Below the pieces are notes generated by a model. The model saw nothing but the letters and a program-made list of their open reading frames with translations. It had not been told where the DNA came from and made no database searches. DNA of 64,000 bases from Chionoecetes opilio (Eukaryota > Arthropoda > Malacostraca > Decapoda > Majidae), in assembly GCA_016584305.1 (NCBI GenBank), contig JACEEZ010010078.1, positions 207,001 through 271,000 on the forward strand. Reading direction: 5' to 3'. Position 1 is the first letter of the stretch, and each line of letters starts with the position of its first letter. The position numbers and the translations under genes are program-made. Of this stretch, positions 10,857 to 20,804 are shown one piece after another.

Positions 10857-12086
10857 TACCTTTTCTGTTCCAGTAATGTCTGTCCACTTCCTCTTCTTCA
10901 TCCTGCATTCTATTTTGGCTCTGGACCCTGCTCATCTCAAGCCAGGAGCCCTAACTGTACCCCTTGGGAAAGGTTACTTTGGTGGAGGATGTTCTGTGGG
11001 TGCATTACCCCTATGCTACTTTGGTGGGAATCCCAGGTAGATTGAGGGAGGTAATGGGACAACTGAATGAAGCCCTCTTGCAGCTAGAGAACTACATTCC
11101 GGAAAAGTACCCTAGAGACTATCTTATCCTTATAACTGTTAGAGTGCAATACCTGAATGACACTGTCACCTGGCCTTAGAAAACTATGACGGGTTGAAAG
11201 CAACTAACCGCACAAAGTGGGCATTTATTAACGGTATTGGATAGCTCTCATGCATGCTTTTTGGTATAGCTATGAATGAGGATGTGGAAGAACTTAGGGA
11301 GAGATACAATCAACTAACCTCCTTGGCTTCCTCTAATAACAAACTCATCCATTGAAATTGCATAAATATTGCCAGAATTGAAAGTCAGGTAGTCGATCTT
11401 GCCTCTTTTACTAACTCCTTGAGGAAGACCTTCAATGATATACAAACCGAGCAGAGCTTTTATCAAGCTTTTACTGTGTTAGAGCAAACACTGCCTGTTT
11501 TGACTAATACGGTTAATTCTCTTGTCAGAACTATCAAACGGATACTAACAAATATGGTAGACGTAACGCGTGAAAGGGTAACTTCTTCACTCTTTCCTGT
11601 TAAGGATTTTATGGATGCCTTGGAATTAGGAAAGGAGAATTACAAGTTGTAATCTTTGTTTGATTTAAATGGTATTCAAAACTATTACCCTCTCCTTGAA
11701 TCAGTGCTAACGTCAGATGCCATTGTTATAAATGTTCCTCTTCAATCCAAACATGTGTTTCAATTGAAGTTCACAGAATTTAACCATTTCCTTTTTTCAG
11801 TGAAAGAATCTATTATGATACTAAATCAACCAAATACTGTGGTGTTAATATATAAGTATACCCAGTATGCAACTGGACGCATATCTGATTTATATAGGTG
11901 CCGTACGGAATATTTAAACCTGTATTTTTGCCCTGCATCTCTCTTTGCCTTCTTGCCTGTAACCAGTGAGGCTATTTGTGAAGTGGTGCTAACTCCGGCG
12001 AATGCTTCTCAGGCCTTATCATTGTGTCCTTACACCCACTTGATTTCATGACCATTCTTTCATAAAAGTTTCTTCGGACATCACTA

Positions 12087-12411
12087 CAGGAGAACCTTGT
12101 TTAACCGGCATTCAAAACAACGGCAGCCTCAAAACAACAGCACTAATCGACCCAGGCTTTTTTTTTTTTTTTTTTTTTTTTTCTACTGATAAACTCTGGA
12201 ACTCTCTTCCTGTTTCTATTTGTCCACTTTCCTATGACTTACATCTTTTCAAAAGAAGAGTAACAAGACACCTCCCGAACTAAATTGGCTCACCCCACTT
12301 TTTTATTTTATTCTCTTACTGTCTTCTTTATAGGGACTGGCAACTAAGCGGGCTTTGTGTTACCCATTTTTGTTGTGCCCTTGGCCGGTTCCTTGTGATG
12401 GAAAAAAAAAG

Positions 12412-12445
<34 letters not shown>

Positions 12446-12546
12446 ATTTTGGGCGATTCCATAAGAGTAACTCTCAAAACAACGGCAAAATGAGTTATCC
12501 GGTATGCGCTCCCCCCCGTGGGTGCCGGATAAACGAGGTTCTCCTG
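12087..12546. mobile_element. pogo-like MITE with a nested LINE tail
   Basis: The termini are CAGGAGAACCTTGTTTAACC and, inverted, CAGGAGAACCTCGTTTATCC; TA flanks both ends (12085-12086, 12547-12548). It interrupts the env-like gene. The interior is largely a LINE 3' end. Confidence 0.7.
12158..12442 (+). mobile_element. LINE 3' end, bracketed by poly-T and poly-A
   Basis: Between a ~25-base T run (12158-12182) and a long A run (about 12401-12442) lies the end of a non-LTR retrotransposon: a reverse-transcriptase C-terminal LWNSLPVSICPLSYDL motif, a stop, then a 3' UTR with GGCAACTAAGCGGGCTTT. The same UTR motif recurs at 58172, and the coding motif at 56235. The A run marks the true 3' end. 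The leading T run is unusual and may be a separate inverted tail. Confidence 0.65.
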
Positions 12547-12759
12547 TACTTCTTCACACAAAACATTTTATGTGTCAGTAGTATGTCCCGAAGGTGCAGT
12601 GTATCAGGAAGTTTCAGGTCATTTCGCGATACTTATTGCTTGCTATTTGCGCTCTGACTATTTGAACACCTTCCCTGAAAAAGTGCACGAAGGGTTTGTA
12701 CCTAATTTCACTGCTCGACTTTTCCCTATAGACAGCTTGAAGTACACTCTACCCTCTCC

Positions 12760-13112
12760 GGACTATTACGGGGTTAGCCCATTCTGGGAACCCCAAAAGT
12801 CCGGGAGGTGTAGCCATTCACGGACTTTATCTGGTAAAGTCCGGCGACTTCCGACATTGTACGTACAGTTGTGTTGTACTGAAACATAGAAACATGGAAA
12901 AAAAATACGGTATGGAAAAAGAAAGTACAGTACAGTATATTCTATGACACGACAGTGCGGTATCAAAATATTGCAATCGTATAGTGGGACCCTGAATTAC
13001 TTGTTATTCAGAGTCTGAGGTGTCACTAAGGACAGCTATACAACTATTCGCCGACTTACGACTGTTCGACTTTACGACCGGCAGTAAATGCTGATAATTG
13101 TGCAAATATATA
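12760..13112. other. No recognised gene; local AGTCCGG inverted motifs
   Basis: CCGGACT/AGTCCGG motifs repeat at about 12756, 12799, 12822 and 12836, perhaps the end of a small TIR element; no partner end was located. Confidence 0.3.
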
Positions 13113-13983
13113 TACAGTCAAACCTCGATATAATGGACTAAAGGGGGGGAGGAGTGGTTCGTTAAAGCCGATTGTCCGTTATAGCGAGGGTATTTTCCCA
13201 AGGGTGGAAAAATATATGAAGAAAAAAAAAGTGAAATAAATGAGAAATAATCACACACAACCAGACTGTGTAGCTATGTTGGGAGGTAAACAGTGACTAG
13301 CGCTACATCAGGGATTTGGCACACTCGCCCACGACTGTTCGGGACTGGTATTAGGAGAGGTAGTAAGTATCCAGGCTCGCTCATTACTGCTTGGTATGCT
13401 ACAAAATTTCATTATTCTAGTTGAATGTAGACATATAATCACATTTGAATTGCTATTATTTATACATATGAGTAAAGATATAAAAATACTTTCAAGGCGC
13501 TCATCCACGCCTGGCAGCGCGGCCGCGGCAGCAGCAGCAGCATCATGAGACATTATAATCACCCCAAAATAGATAAAAAGGAAGAAAAAGTCTCCCGTAA
13601 AGTGATGGGTTATCCCTAAAATGTTGATGCTTTCTCTCACCGTCTGGCTAGTCAAGCTCAAGCTCTAGTGAAAGGTAAACAAACTACGAGCCAGATTCAG
13701 CCGTGGCTTCCAAAGGTATTGCTTATTATCATGACTAATGCTCATTATCTATAATAATATAATTGAAAGTGTGTGCGTGTGTGTGTCTGTGTGTCCGCTA
13801 TAGGTTCCGCCCCCAGTGGAGCAATCCCATCATATGGCACAGTTTTGTGTCATAGGTCGACCAGGGGAAGGTTTTAAGGCCACTTTGGGGATGATCCAAT
13901 CACTTTATTTTTTTTTATTTTTAGTATTAGCGAGAATTGTGAGAAAAAAAAATTACGCGAGATATTTTGCATGAAAAAAAAGA

Positions 13984-14125
13984 TATATATATATATATAT
14001 GTATACATATATATGTATGTATATGTATATATATATGTATATATATGTATATGTATATGTATGTATATGTATATATACATATAAATGTATATGTATACCT
14101 ATGTATGTATATGTATATATATATT
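13984..14125. repeat. TATATG/TATG microsatellite
   Basis: Interleaved TA and GTATA units within the Tc1 element leader; it gives repetitive Tyr/Ile/Met frames on both strands that are not genes. Confidence 0.9.
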
Positions 14126-14756
14126 TGGTGGGCCTTTGGCCCACCAAAAGCCCTCCGCAGAAGCTAGCCAAAAAGTCTGCCCGGAGGGCGGCTTTTCAGC
14201 TAGTTATATATATTATATGGTTGTGAAGTGCAGTTCTATACATGTGTCACTATTTAGGTCAGTGTAGCACTGCGTGTCACCTTATATAAGGGTGATTTAA
14301 GGTGTTGAGGTGACAGGGAGACGTAGCAGCGGCCACGCCATAACACTAATAGTCACTATTTTAAACAATACACACCTTCTACCACTAAATCACTAGCAAC
14401 ACAGGCTCCTTCCTTATATATCTTAATATGTGATACATAAAATCTCCTTAAAACCCAAGCATTCCAAAGTAAAATGAGAAAATAATACAACTACAGGCTT
14501 GCGCGGATGATCTTTACGCCAGAATCCGTTCATCGAGATTTACCGCGCAGATTTAAAGTTGCTTCCCAAGCTATAAAAAAAATGCAGAAGGCATGAATCG
14601 TATGTCTGACAGCGACGTACATCATCTTGCACACTCACCGGTGTGTGGGAGGAAGGGTTTCCCTCCCTCTCCTCCCTCCATAGGCGTTTGACAGTTTGCA
14701 TGATTTTGAACTTATAGCCTGCAGCGTTCACCTACATCCCGTGTTTTTGCCTGTTT

Positions 14757-15799
14757 TTGCTGGATTACATAATGGGTGGAAAACATAAGGATGGCACAAC
14801 GATTCAAGCAATCATTGATCTTTACAAGGCTGGGATCAATAATAAGGAAATTTGCAAGCTTAAAGGACTAAAGCTTAGAACAGTGCAAATTTTGATCCGC
14901 CGATTTAAGGCTGGCGGAGAGGTGAATCTCCCGCTCCCAAAAAAACAACCTGGGAAGCAAAAAAAAACGTGTAACAGAACCAGGAGCGTGTTAAGGCGAC
15001 AGCTTGATGCCAATCCTAGCCTTACAGCCAGAGAACTGAAGGAGGAAAATCATACTCTTCTTGGTAATGTGTCGCTTCGTACTGTACAGGAAACTTTGAA
15101 ACGTGACCTTGGCTACAGGTGTTACCGGGCGCGGAATAAGCCACTGATAAATGACCGCCAAAGGAAGAAAAGGCTTCACTTTGCAAAGAAATACAGAGAT
15201 GGCCTCTCGACAAGTGGCGGGCTGTGCTGTGGAGTGACGAAAGCACATTTTGTGTGAGTGGAGGAGGACCAGCAAAAGTGTACCGTCGTCCCGGCTCAGA
15301 CCCCACCGAGCCTCGCTACACACGAAAGACCACAAAACACCCTCCCAGTTTAATGGTGTGGTGTTGCTTTACTTTTCATGGTATTGGGAACTTAGTTATT
15401 TTCCCAAAGAACACAACTGTTAACAAAGTGGTGTATTTTGATCTTTTAAATGACCACCTGGAGGCCTGCTTTGAAAAGACACAGGCACAGATTGTCCAAC
15501 AGGATGGAGCATCCTGCCACACAGCTCGAGATGTGATACAGTGGCTTGATGACTGCAAGATTGGGAGAATAGATGACTGGCCAGGTAATTCTCCCGATAT
15601 ATCACCCATAGAAAATCTTTGGGCCATCATTAAAGGCAAACTCCGCTCACGTGACACCTCTAAACTCCCCAAGCTTGAAATGGAGCTCCGAAAGTGTTGG
15701 GAAGAATTTAAGCCTGAGTTCCTTCAAAATCTTGCTGACAGTGTACCACGTCGCCTTCAAAGGGTCATCAAGAGGAAGGGCTACGCAACGAAATACTAA
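14757..15799 (+). pseudogene. Tc1-like transposase, one frameshift
   Basis: Frame 1 (14757-15257) carries the N-terminal paired-like helix-turn-helix DNA-binding domain: IQAIIDLYKAGINNKEICK, a GRPR-like KKQPGKQKK linker, then SLRTVQETLKRDLGY. Frame 2 (15224-15799) carries the DDE catalytic domain: WSDES (first Asp, about 15237), QQDGASCHT (second Asp) and WPGNSPDISPIENLW (Glu). I count 35 residues between the second Asp and Glu, i.e. DD35E rather than the usual DD34E. One missing base near 15202, just before the WSDES box, separates the frames; otherwise the gene is open. The enzyme would cut and paste the element at TA sites. DD35E families have been described, so this may be a member of one. 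Confidence 0.85.
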
Positions 15800-16307
15800 C
15801 TACAAGAGTAAGTGTTGATATTCTACATTATTTTGTTATAAACATGGTGCGTCATACGTGTAAACATTCACTTTTCGGAGGCGCGCACTGATTATCCACG
15901 CAAACTGTATGTTTAGTTGACAATTCGAGCGGCGATAAGCGGTCTGATATGAGGGGAAGAAGAGAAAAGAGAAAAAAAAAAAAAAATGTCACGCAAATGG
16001 AGTCCGTTACATCCGAAGTCCGTTACATCGAGGTCCGTTATATCGAGGTTTGACTGTATATCAGGCGCCTAGAATTGAAATGGCACAAGCGCCACCCCAG
16101 CCAAAAATGAGTTTTCACCACCTATCGCTACAACAAACGTAGTTCTATCTTACAACAAGGGTGGATTTAGGTCTTTCGTGTACTGCAAGAGGGTTGAAAT
16201 TCCCATAGAAAACCATAATTTGTTGTCTGTACGCTTCCCTCGCCTGAGATCTGCAACCGCTTAGTGTAGAAATGACACAAGTCTCACCGTCTCTTTAACT
16301 CCGGAAT

Positions 16308-16412
16308 ATTGGCCAATGGTATCACCACTTCGCCACGGCCCAATGAGAACGCTCATACTTCATCGAGTAGACGCCGAGCCAATCAGAGTAACTGGCAGTC
16401 CTCTGAGCCAAT
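16308..16412 (+). promoter_or_regulatory. Cluster of CCAAT boxes upstream of a TE-type gene
   Basis: CCAAT occurs on the plus strand at 16313, 16340, 16379 and 16408, and ATTGG (inverted) at 16308. Regular CCAAT boxes within 250 bases of a start codon (ATG 16548) are typical of TATA-less NF-Y promoters. Function is inferred from spacing and position only. Confidence 0.5.
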
Positions 16413-16547
16413 GAGCGTGCTGTTTCCATCCCGCCTCAGACCTAGTACACAATGTTTACTCTGTGGAGCGCGAAATTCCTCGAGGTGATCTGTAGAGCTC
16501 CGTGATTTCTTGCTTTTTTCTTATAGAACTAATGAGTGTTGTGCACC

Positions 16548-18490
16548 ATGGCTGATGATGGTAGTGAATCAGTGTCTGGTGAAAGTGTAGAGGTGGTGGA
16601 AAATGAGCCACGCCCTTCCCGTTCATGCAAAAGGCTGCGTAATGAACAGGCATGGAAGAGGGTAAAAGCAAAAATGGCGCGTGATTCAGGAAAGGAATAT
16701 AAAAGTGTTTCCACCGGGAAAGTGGTAGCAGAGAAAAAGATTGGTACACCTTGCCGCGATGGATGTTTTGCGAAAGTTACATGCCAGTGATCAGTGTAGT
16801 GTTTAAAAGCTTTTGGGATCTTGCTTCCTATGACAAACAGACAGCCTACCTTCAGAGGCTTGTTCACTCGGTACTATAGTCTATTCACTTAAGCTGGATT
16901 CCTGGGCTGGGAGCTGGGAACTGCCTAGCCGAGTTTGTAAGGACGTCGCTGATTGGCTGATAGACCCGGGCTGGGTGGCGATGGTGGTGGTACTTGCCTC
17001 GCCGCAACCCAAAACCCTTGCGTTGCCTCAGAAAAATATTCATATTTCTTGGCTTTACTCATCTCTTACACAAGATAGACCTATTTTGTTTGCATCAGTA
17101 AATCAGGCAGTGATTGTTCAACAACAACACGCCATTCATAACTCAATAGGGTAAAAAATAAAGTCATGACTGACTATCACAAGAGTAGGCAGACTTTTAG
17201 GTTTTCAGTGCATTGAAATGTTGTACTCCTACCCGATATAACCAAGCTACCAGATAATATTTATGAAAGCTGAGCCTACCATCGTGTTCATAATACATTG
17301 CTGCATATCATGAGCATAAAAAAAATACAGTAAGACTACACTAATATTAAGATAATTGAAGGAAAGTAAAAGAGTGTATAAACATTATTTCTTGCTTATT
17401 TTGCTTCAACTCGCTCTAACTCCATAAGTTTTGGTCACATTCAATTTTCAAGAACTGTTTCAAAATCCTTATACTTTTCCGCTTCCTGTGGTATGTAGCA
17501 CGTACCAATAAGGAAAAGAGTAGTTGGTCAAAATGGCTAAGAAAGTTAAAACTACTACTGCAAACTGGCACAGTGACGGGTGAGCACTGAGCATTGCTCC
17601 CTATATAGGAGAGACTGTTTTCGGGAGAGCTATCAGAGGCTCCACCCGTCACGGCACCAGTTTGAAACAGTTTAACTTTCTTAGCCATTTTAACCACCTA
17701 CTCTTTTCCTTATTGGTACGTGCTACATACCACAGGAAGCGGAAAAGTATAAGGATTTTGAAACAGTTCTTGAAAATTGAATGTGACCAAAACTTATGGA
17801 GTTAGAGCGAGTTGAAGCAAAATAAGCAAGAAATAATGTTTATACACTCTTTTACTTTCCTTCAATTATCTTAATATTAGTGTAGTCTTACTGTATTTTT
17901 TTTATGCTCATGATATGCAGCAATGTATTATGAACACGATGGTAGGCTCAGCTTTCATAAATATTATCTGGTAGCTTGGTTATATCGGGTAGGAGTACAA
18001 CATTTCAATGCACTGAAAACCTAAAAGTCTGCCTACTCTTGTGATAGTCAGTCATGACTTTATTTTTTACCCTATTGAGTTATGAATGGCGTGTTGTTGT
18101 TGAACAATCACTGCCTGATTTACTGATGCAAACAAAATAGGTCTATCTTGTGTAAGAGATGAGTAAAGCCAAGAAATATGAATATTTTTCTGAGGCAACG
18201 TAAGGGTTTTGGGTTGCGGCGAGGCAAGTACCATCCCCATCGCCACCCAGCCCGAGTCCATCAGCCAATCAGCGACGTCCTTACAAACTCGGCTAGGCAG
18301 CGAGCAGCTCCCAAGAATCCAGCTTAAGTGAATAGACTATAGTTAAGAGGCGCAGGAAACCGCTAGGTGACGAAGCCCCAACACGCACCCAGACAGTGAT
18401 GTATACAGTGATGTATAATGATGTGGAGTACACAGTATGCAAGGCAGGGTTCTTATCTATATTTGGAATAACAGCAAGACGAGTGCGCAC
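16548..18490 (+). pseudogene. TE-type multi-copy gene split by a foldback element
   Basis: ATG 16548 opens an acidic start (MADDGSESVSGESVEVVENE), then EQAWKRVKAKMARDSGKEY and EKKIGTPCRDGCFAKV, blocks I recall from a repeated arthropod gene family of unknown function. The first frame stops at 16790, but a +1 frame continues with KSFWDLASYDKQTAYLQRLV to 16870. The foldback at 16873-18343 follows; immediately after it the reading resumes with KRRRKPLGDEA and ends with VCKAGFLSIFGITARRV, again matching the family. This shows that the foldback landed inside a gene. The Cys/Lys-rich blocks suggest DNA binding. Confidence 0.5.
16873..18343. mobile_element. Foldback element: 1.47-kb near-perfect palindrome
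   Basis: ACTATAGTCTATTCACTT at 16873 is mirrored at the right end (18326-18343), and the two arms stay complementary for about 690 bases with few mismatches, centred near 17,610. The central spacer is under 80 bases, and even there ACTGGCACAGTGACGGGTG pairs with an inverted copy. No transposase. A CCAATCAGCG motif and a TATATA stretch in the spacer occur. Such DNA can extrude as a cruciform. It lies inside the gene at 16548-18490. Confidence 0.85.
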
Positions 18491-18670
18491 TAGGGTGTTT
18501 CATTTTGTCGAAGTCGATAGTTTTGGTTCATATCGATGCTGCCCGTGTAGTATATATGCTGGTGAAGTGTCGTGCCAAATTTCAGCTCATTCCATTAGGG
18601 TTTAAGGGTCGCGCACTTTCGCCCGTATATCGGGCTGCAGTCAATTCCGTGAAATCCCTTTTTGAAATAC

Positions 18671-18690
18671 ATTTTTTCTTTCTTTCTTAG
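18671..18690 (+). promoter_or_regulatory. Likely 3' splice acceptor before the 382-codon frame
   Basis: A TTTTTTCTTTCTTTCTTAG tract ends at 18690, six bases before ATG 18696. This is a strong polypyrimidine-AG acceptor and suggests that the frame is an internal exon, with the ATG a coincidence or the true start in exon 2. Confidence 0.55.
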
Positions 18691-18695
18691 GTAAA

Positions 18696-19844
18696 ATGGT
18701 GGCTACTAGAAAGTCTTCACAGATGTGGTTGCTCGACAAAGCTCCAGAACCAGACATCCTTGGTGCTCGCTTGCCCTCGCGGGAACAAGTGTTCCTTTTC
18801 TTCATGTATCAGCACCACGTATTCAAGAAAACTGTCCCTGATTCCGTGTCGGCAACGGGTGAGAAGCTAAAGGCCATCTGGGGCAAGGCGAAGCTGACAA
18901 CGAAAACCGACGCGAACATTAGGAAGAACGTCAAAAATCTGTTCGAGGAGTACCAAGCCCTGAAGAAGGATCGGAACAGGATAACTGACGGGGCCGAGCT
19001 GAAGCGGAAGATTTGGAAGGGCGACCTGGAAGATCTTTTCGACATCTCCAGCGCAGACGTTCTTGAAAGGAGGGATATCTTGGATGAGGACAAAAGCTTC
19101 CTCATTTCGCAGAGAGAAGATCGTTCCAGTTCGTCCATGGCCGGCGTCGATGTCGCCGAAGTGGCGAAAAAAAAGAAGAAAAAGGAAGCCGCTAAGAAGT
19201 TGGAAAACCACAAGCGGAAGCAGGAGGCTGAAACGGAACACCTACTGGAGAAGGTCCCCTATCTGCGATCTGGCCTTTCCTCATCGTCTACTACATCGTC
19301 GGAAGATGAGGACGGCGACTTCAAGGCACCGGCAACAAAATTACCCCCGCGAGCACCAACAAACAAGCTGTCCCTAAATATCGAGCTAACGTCGGCCTGG
19401 GACCGAGAAGGGCTGTCCATGCGTCAGGCCTCGAGCGCTTACATCGCGACAGCGAAGGACTTGGGCCACAATGTCAGTCAGCTTGTCATTTCGCCGAGCA
19501 CTGTCCATCGTTCAAGGACCAGGAACAGGGAGACACTTGCCATTCAACTGGAAAGGGAGGCCTTCAAGGATCCTCCTCCATTGGTTCTCCACTGGGACGG
19601 CAAACTACTACCGAAAGCGACTTCGAAATGGGCTTCAGAGGACCGCATTGCCGTGGTTGCGACCGGGCAGAACTTCGAGGAGATCCTGGGAGTCCCCGTC
19701 GCACAAGATGGAATTTCGTCGAAATCACGTATCCCCGTAAACATATATTTTACGTCTTTTGCGCCCGTTTGCTGCTATTATCTTAACAATATATGTAAAT
19801 ACACAACAAATAAACATATAAGAACCCAGGCTATACTTATGTAG
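18696..19844 (+). CDS. Multi-copy TE-derived protein with WDGK motif (partial)
   Basis: A 382-codon frame. Residues 1-150 are helical and Lys/Asp-rich; 154-186 form a Lys-rich coiled-coil-like helix; 193-207 a Ser/Glu/Asp acidic linker; and 296-322 contain PLVLHWDGKLLP followed by DRIAVVATG, then EEILGVP. The HWDGK...DR(I/L) block, followed in complete relatives by a FDTTASNTG motif, marks a large arthropod protein family that behaves like a transposase-derived multi-copy gene. Here the second motif is absent: similarity stops near residue 345, and the last ~35 residues probably read into an intron (GTAAAC at 19736) or junk. The first 345 codons have no stops. Function unknown; catalytic Asp roles are inference. 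Confidence 0.55.
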   Translation: MVATRKSSQMWLLDKAPEPDILGARLPSREQVFLFFMYQHHVFKKTVPDSVSATGEKLKAIWGKAKLTTKTDANIRKNVKNLFEEYQALKKDRNRITDGAELKRKIWKGDLEDLFDISSADVLERRDILDEDKSFLISQREDRSSSSMAGVDVAEVAKKKKKKEAAKKLENHKRKQEAETEHLLEKVPYLRSGLSSSSTTSSEDEDGDFKAPATKLPPRAPTNKLSLNIELTSAWDREGLSMRQASSAYIATAKDLGHNVSQLVISPSTVHRSRTRNRETLAIQLEREAFKDPPPLVLHWDGKLLPKATSKWASEDRIAVVATGQNFEEILGVPVAQDGISSKSRIPVNIYFTSFAPVCCYYLNNICKYTTNKHIRTQAILM

Positions 19845-20310
19845 GACAGAGTAAAAGCAAATTACTTCCACGATACGGGCGTGTTGCTGCGCGCTCGATT
19901 TCTTTGGGTCTGCCTTAAAACTCCAGAATTTCCAACACTTGAATCAGAGTGCGCCTGCAGGCTACAGTTGGTGAATATGCAGGCGGGACGGGGCACACTT
20001 GTTTTCGTACAATTCCGTCACTTCCCTGGTTTTTGAGACTGACTATTATTTCCTGGCCAAATGTTGGCGTTTTTTTTCTGATGGAGGTACATTGTCATCA
20101 ATGGAAACGGCGACCCTAGGATTTGGTGATGAAAATCGAAATAAAACACTTTTTAACAGGTTTCCGGAAATTAAAAATATCTCCATCTGAATAAGCACCA
20201 ATTTCTGGCAAGGTAAAAGTAGTCAGTGTCTCAGAAAATGATCGCGCAGTCCTCGTCCATTTTTATTCAGCTGTCTAAATGAGTTAAATCACCAGACCTC
20301 TTTGGAGAAC
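19845..20310. other. No recognised feature
   Basis: Mixed-composition sequence without TIRs or credible frames; it could be the intron of either neighbouring gene. Confidence 0.4.
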
Positions 20311-20314
20311 TTAC

Positions 20315-20574
20315 CTTAAGTTTGGCCTGTTTCCAGTTGAGCGGGATTTGAAGTTTTTTCCTCCATGTATGCAGTAATAATCTAATTCTGAATACTTTAA
20401 TGTATGACATAACTTTTTCGAAGGACAACGTTTCATGGCGGCCTCGACAAATCTTGAACTTCGGATGTATAGTTGAACAAAGTTTGCTTCCTGGTATGAA
20501 TTGATTCGTTCTTGTAACTCCTCAAAACTGGAAAATTCCTCGCCCACTCTGAACGCCGAATCTGCCATTGTCAC
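20315..20574 (-). CDS. ZSWIM3/FAR1-like N-terminal first exon
   Basis: Starting at Met 20574: FRVGEEFSSFEELQERINSY, then FVQLYIRSSRFVEAAMK and YYCIHGGKNFKSRSTGNRP. This is the N-terminal module of ZSWIM1/3-like and FAR1/MULE-related proteins (F..F.el......Y...; C.hGg..f.sr..g.Rp). The exon ends at a consensus donor, AAG|GTAAGTTC (20315/20314), so the following stop is intronic. No later exon was found to the left within 4 kb, where other elements occupy the sequence. It could be a host gene with long introns or a stranded TE exon. Confidence 0.55.
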
Positions 20575-20804
20575 ATCCAGTGTTTCTCACGCACTCAATA
20601 CAAGTTGTGCCTATAGCTCCACACTGAGGGCTACAGGTCCATACCTATAACCATTAAAAGATTTTCAGTTCCTCCTTATTAAAGCTTGTTCCCAACATTT
20701 ATCTACTTTTCTTGATAAGGTATGTTGAACTTATTTTTGTCTCTATTGAATCACGCACTCTTTAGACTTAACAGTAAAGTTGGCCTTTGCATATCACAGG
20801 TGTG

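Larger units (their letters stand above)
2800..12760 (+). mobile_element. Env-bearing Ty3/Gypsy (errantivirus-like) retroelement, fragmented and nested
   Basis: Parts of one retroelement lie in the expected order on one strand: gag with a CCHC knuckle, reverse transcriptase with YLDD, integrase with HHCC and core, integrase C-terminus, then an env-like gene. The pol gene is broken between about 4350 and 9650, where a 3.8-kb DNA transposon and part of a TTAA element sit; most of the RNase H region is missing. The env part is interrupted by a pogo-like MITE at 12087-12546. I could not identify LTRs. All genes carry stops or frameshifts, so this is a dead copy. Confidence 0.7.
10850..12760 (+). 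pseudogene. env: Env-like gene of the Gypsy element, broken
   Basis: Downstream of integrase, open segments in several frames (10771-11179, 11419-11652, 11656-12051 and, beyond an inserted MITE, 12572-12740) resemble the envelope of insect errantiviruses and the related baculovirus F-type fusion proteins. A hydrophobic leader occurs near 10880-10920, a glycine-containing hydrophobic segment followed by an acidic, coiled-coil-like heptad region near 11220-11640, and Cys-containing ectodomain sequence up to about 12050. Known family role: membrane fusion. Stops, at least one frameshift and the MITE at 12087-12546 disrupt it. Assignment rests on position, composition and the pattern around the predicted fusion-peptide/helical region. 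Confidence 0.5.
13115..16056 (+). mobile_element. Tc1/mariner-superfamily element, DD35E, nearly complete
   Basis: Termini are CAGTCAAACCTCGATATAA and its inverted copy (23 of 24 terminal bases agree), with TA immediately outside both. At the right end three tandem-like GTCCGTTA(C/T)ATC motifs (16005-16047) look like transposase-binding repeats. A single transposase gene lies at 14757-15799. The 5' leader holds a TATATG-rich microsatellite (13984-14125) and a short GGCCCACCAAAA hairpin (14125-14150). Length is 2942 bases. The terminus is of the type usually linked with pogo/Tigger, whereas the transposase is Tc1-like. Confidence 0.8.

Noticed and set aside
13874..14226. Tyr/Ile-rich frames on both strands
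   Set aside because: They arise from the TATATG microsatellite in the Tc1 leader.
15376..15672. 98-codon minus frame opposite the transposase, and similar shadows at 15022-15335
   Set aside because: Antisense to a clear DDE transposase; no domain of its own.
16921..16981. CGCTGATTGGCTG as a CCAAT promoter of its own
   Set aside because: It lies within the foldback arm and is mirrored in the other arm, so it is part of the element, not an independent promoter.
18809..19241. 134- and 124-codon minus frames opposite the 382-codon gene
   Set aside because: Shadow frames in a Lys/Ser-rich gene.
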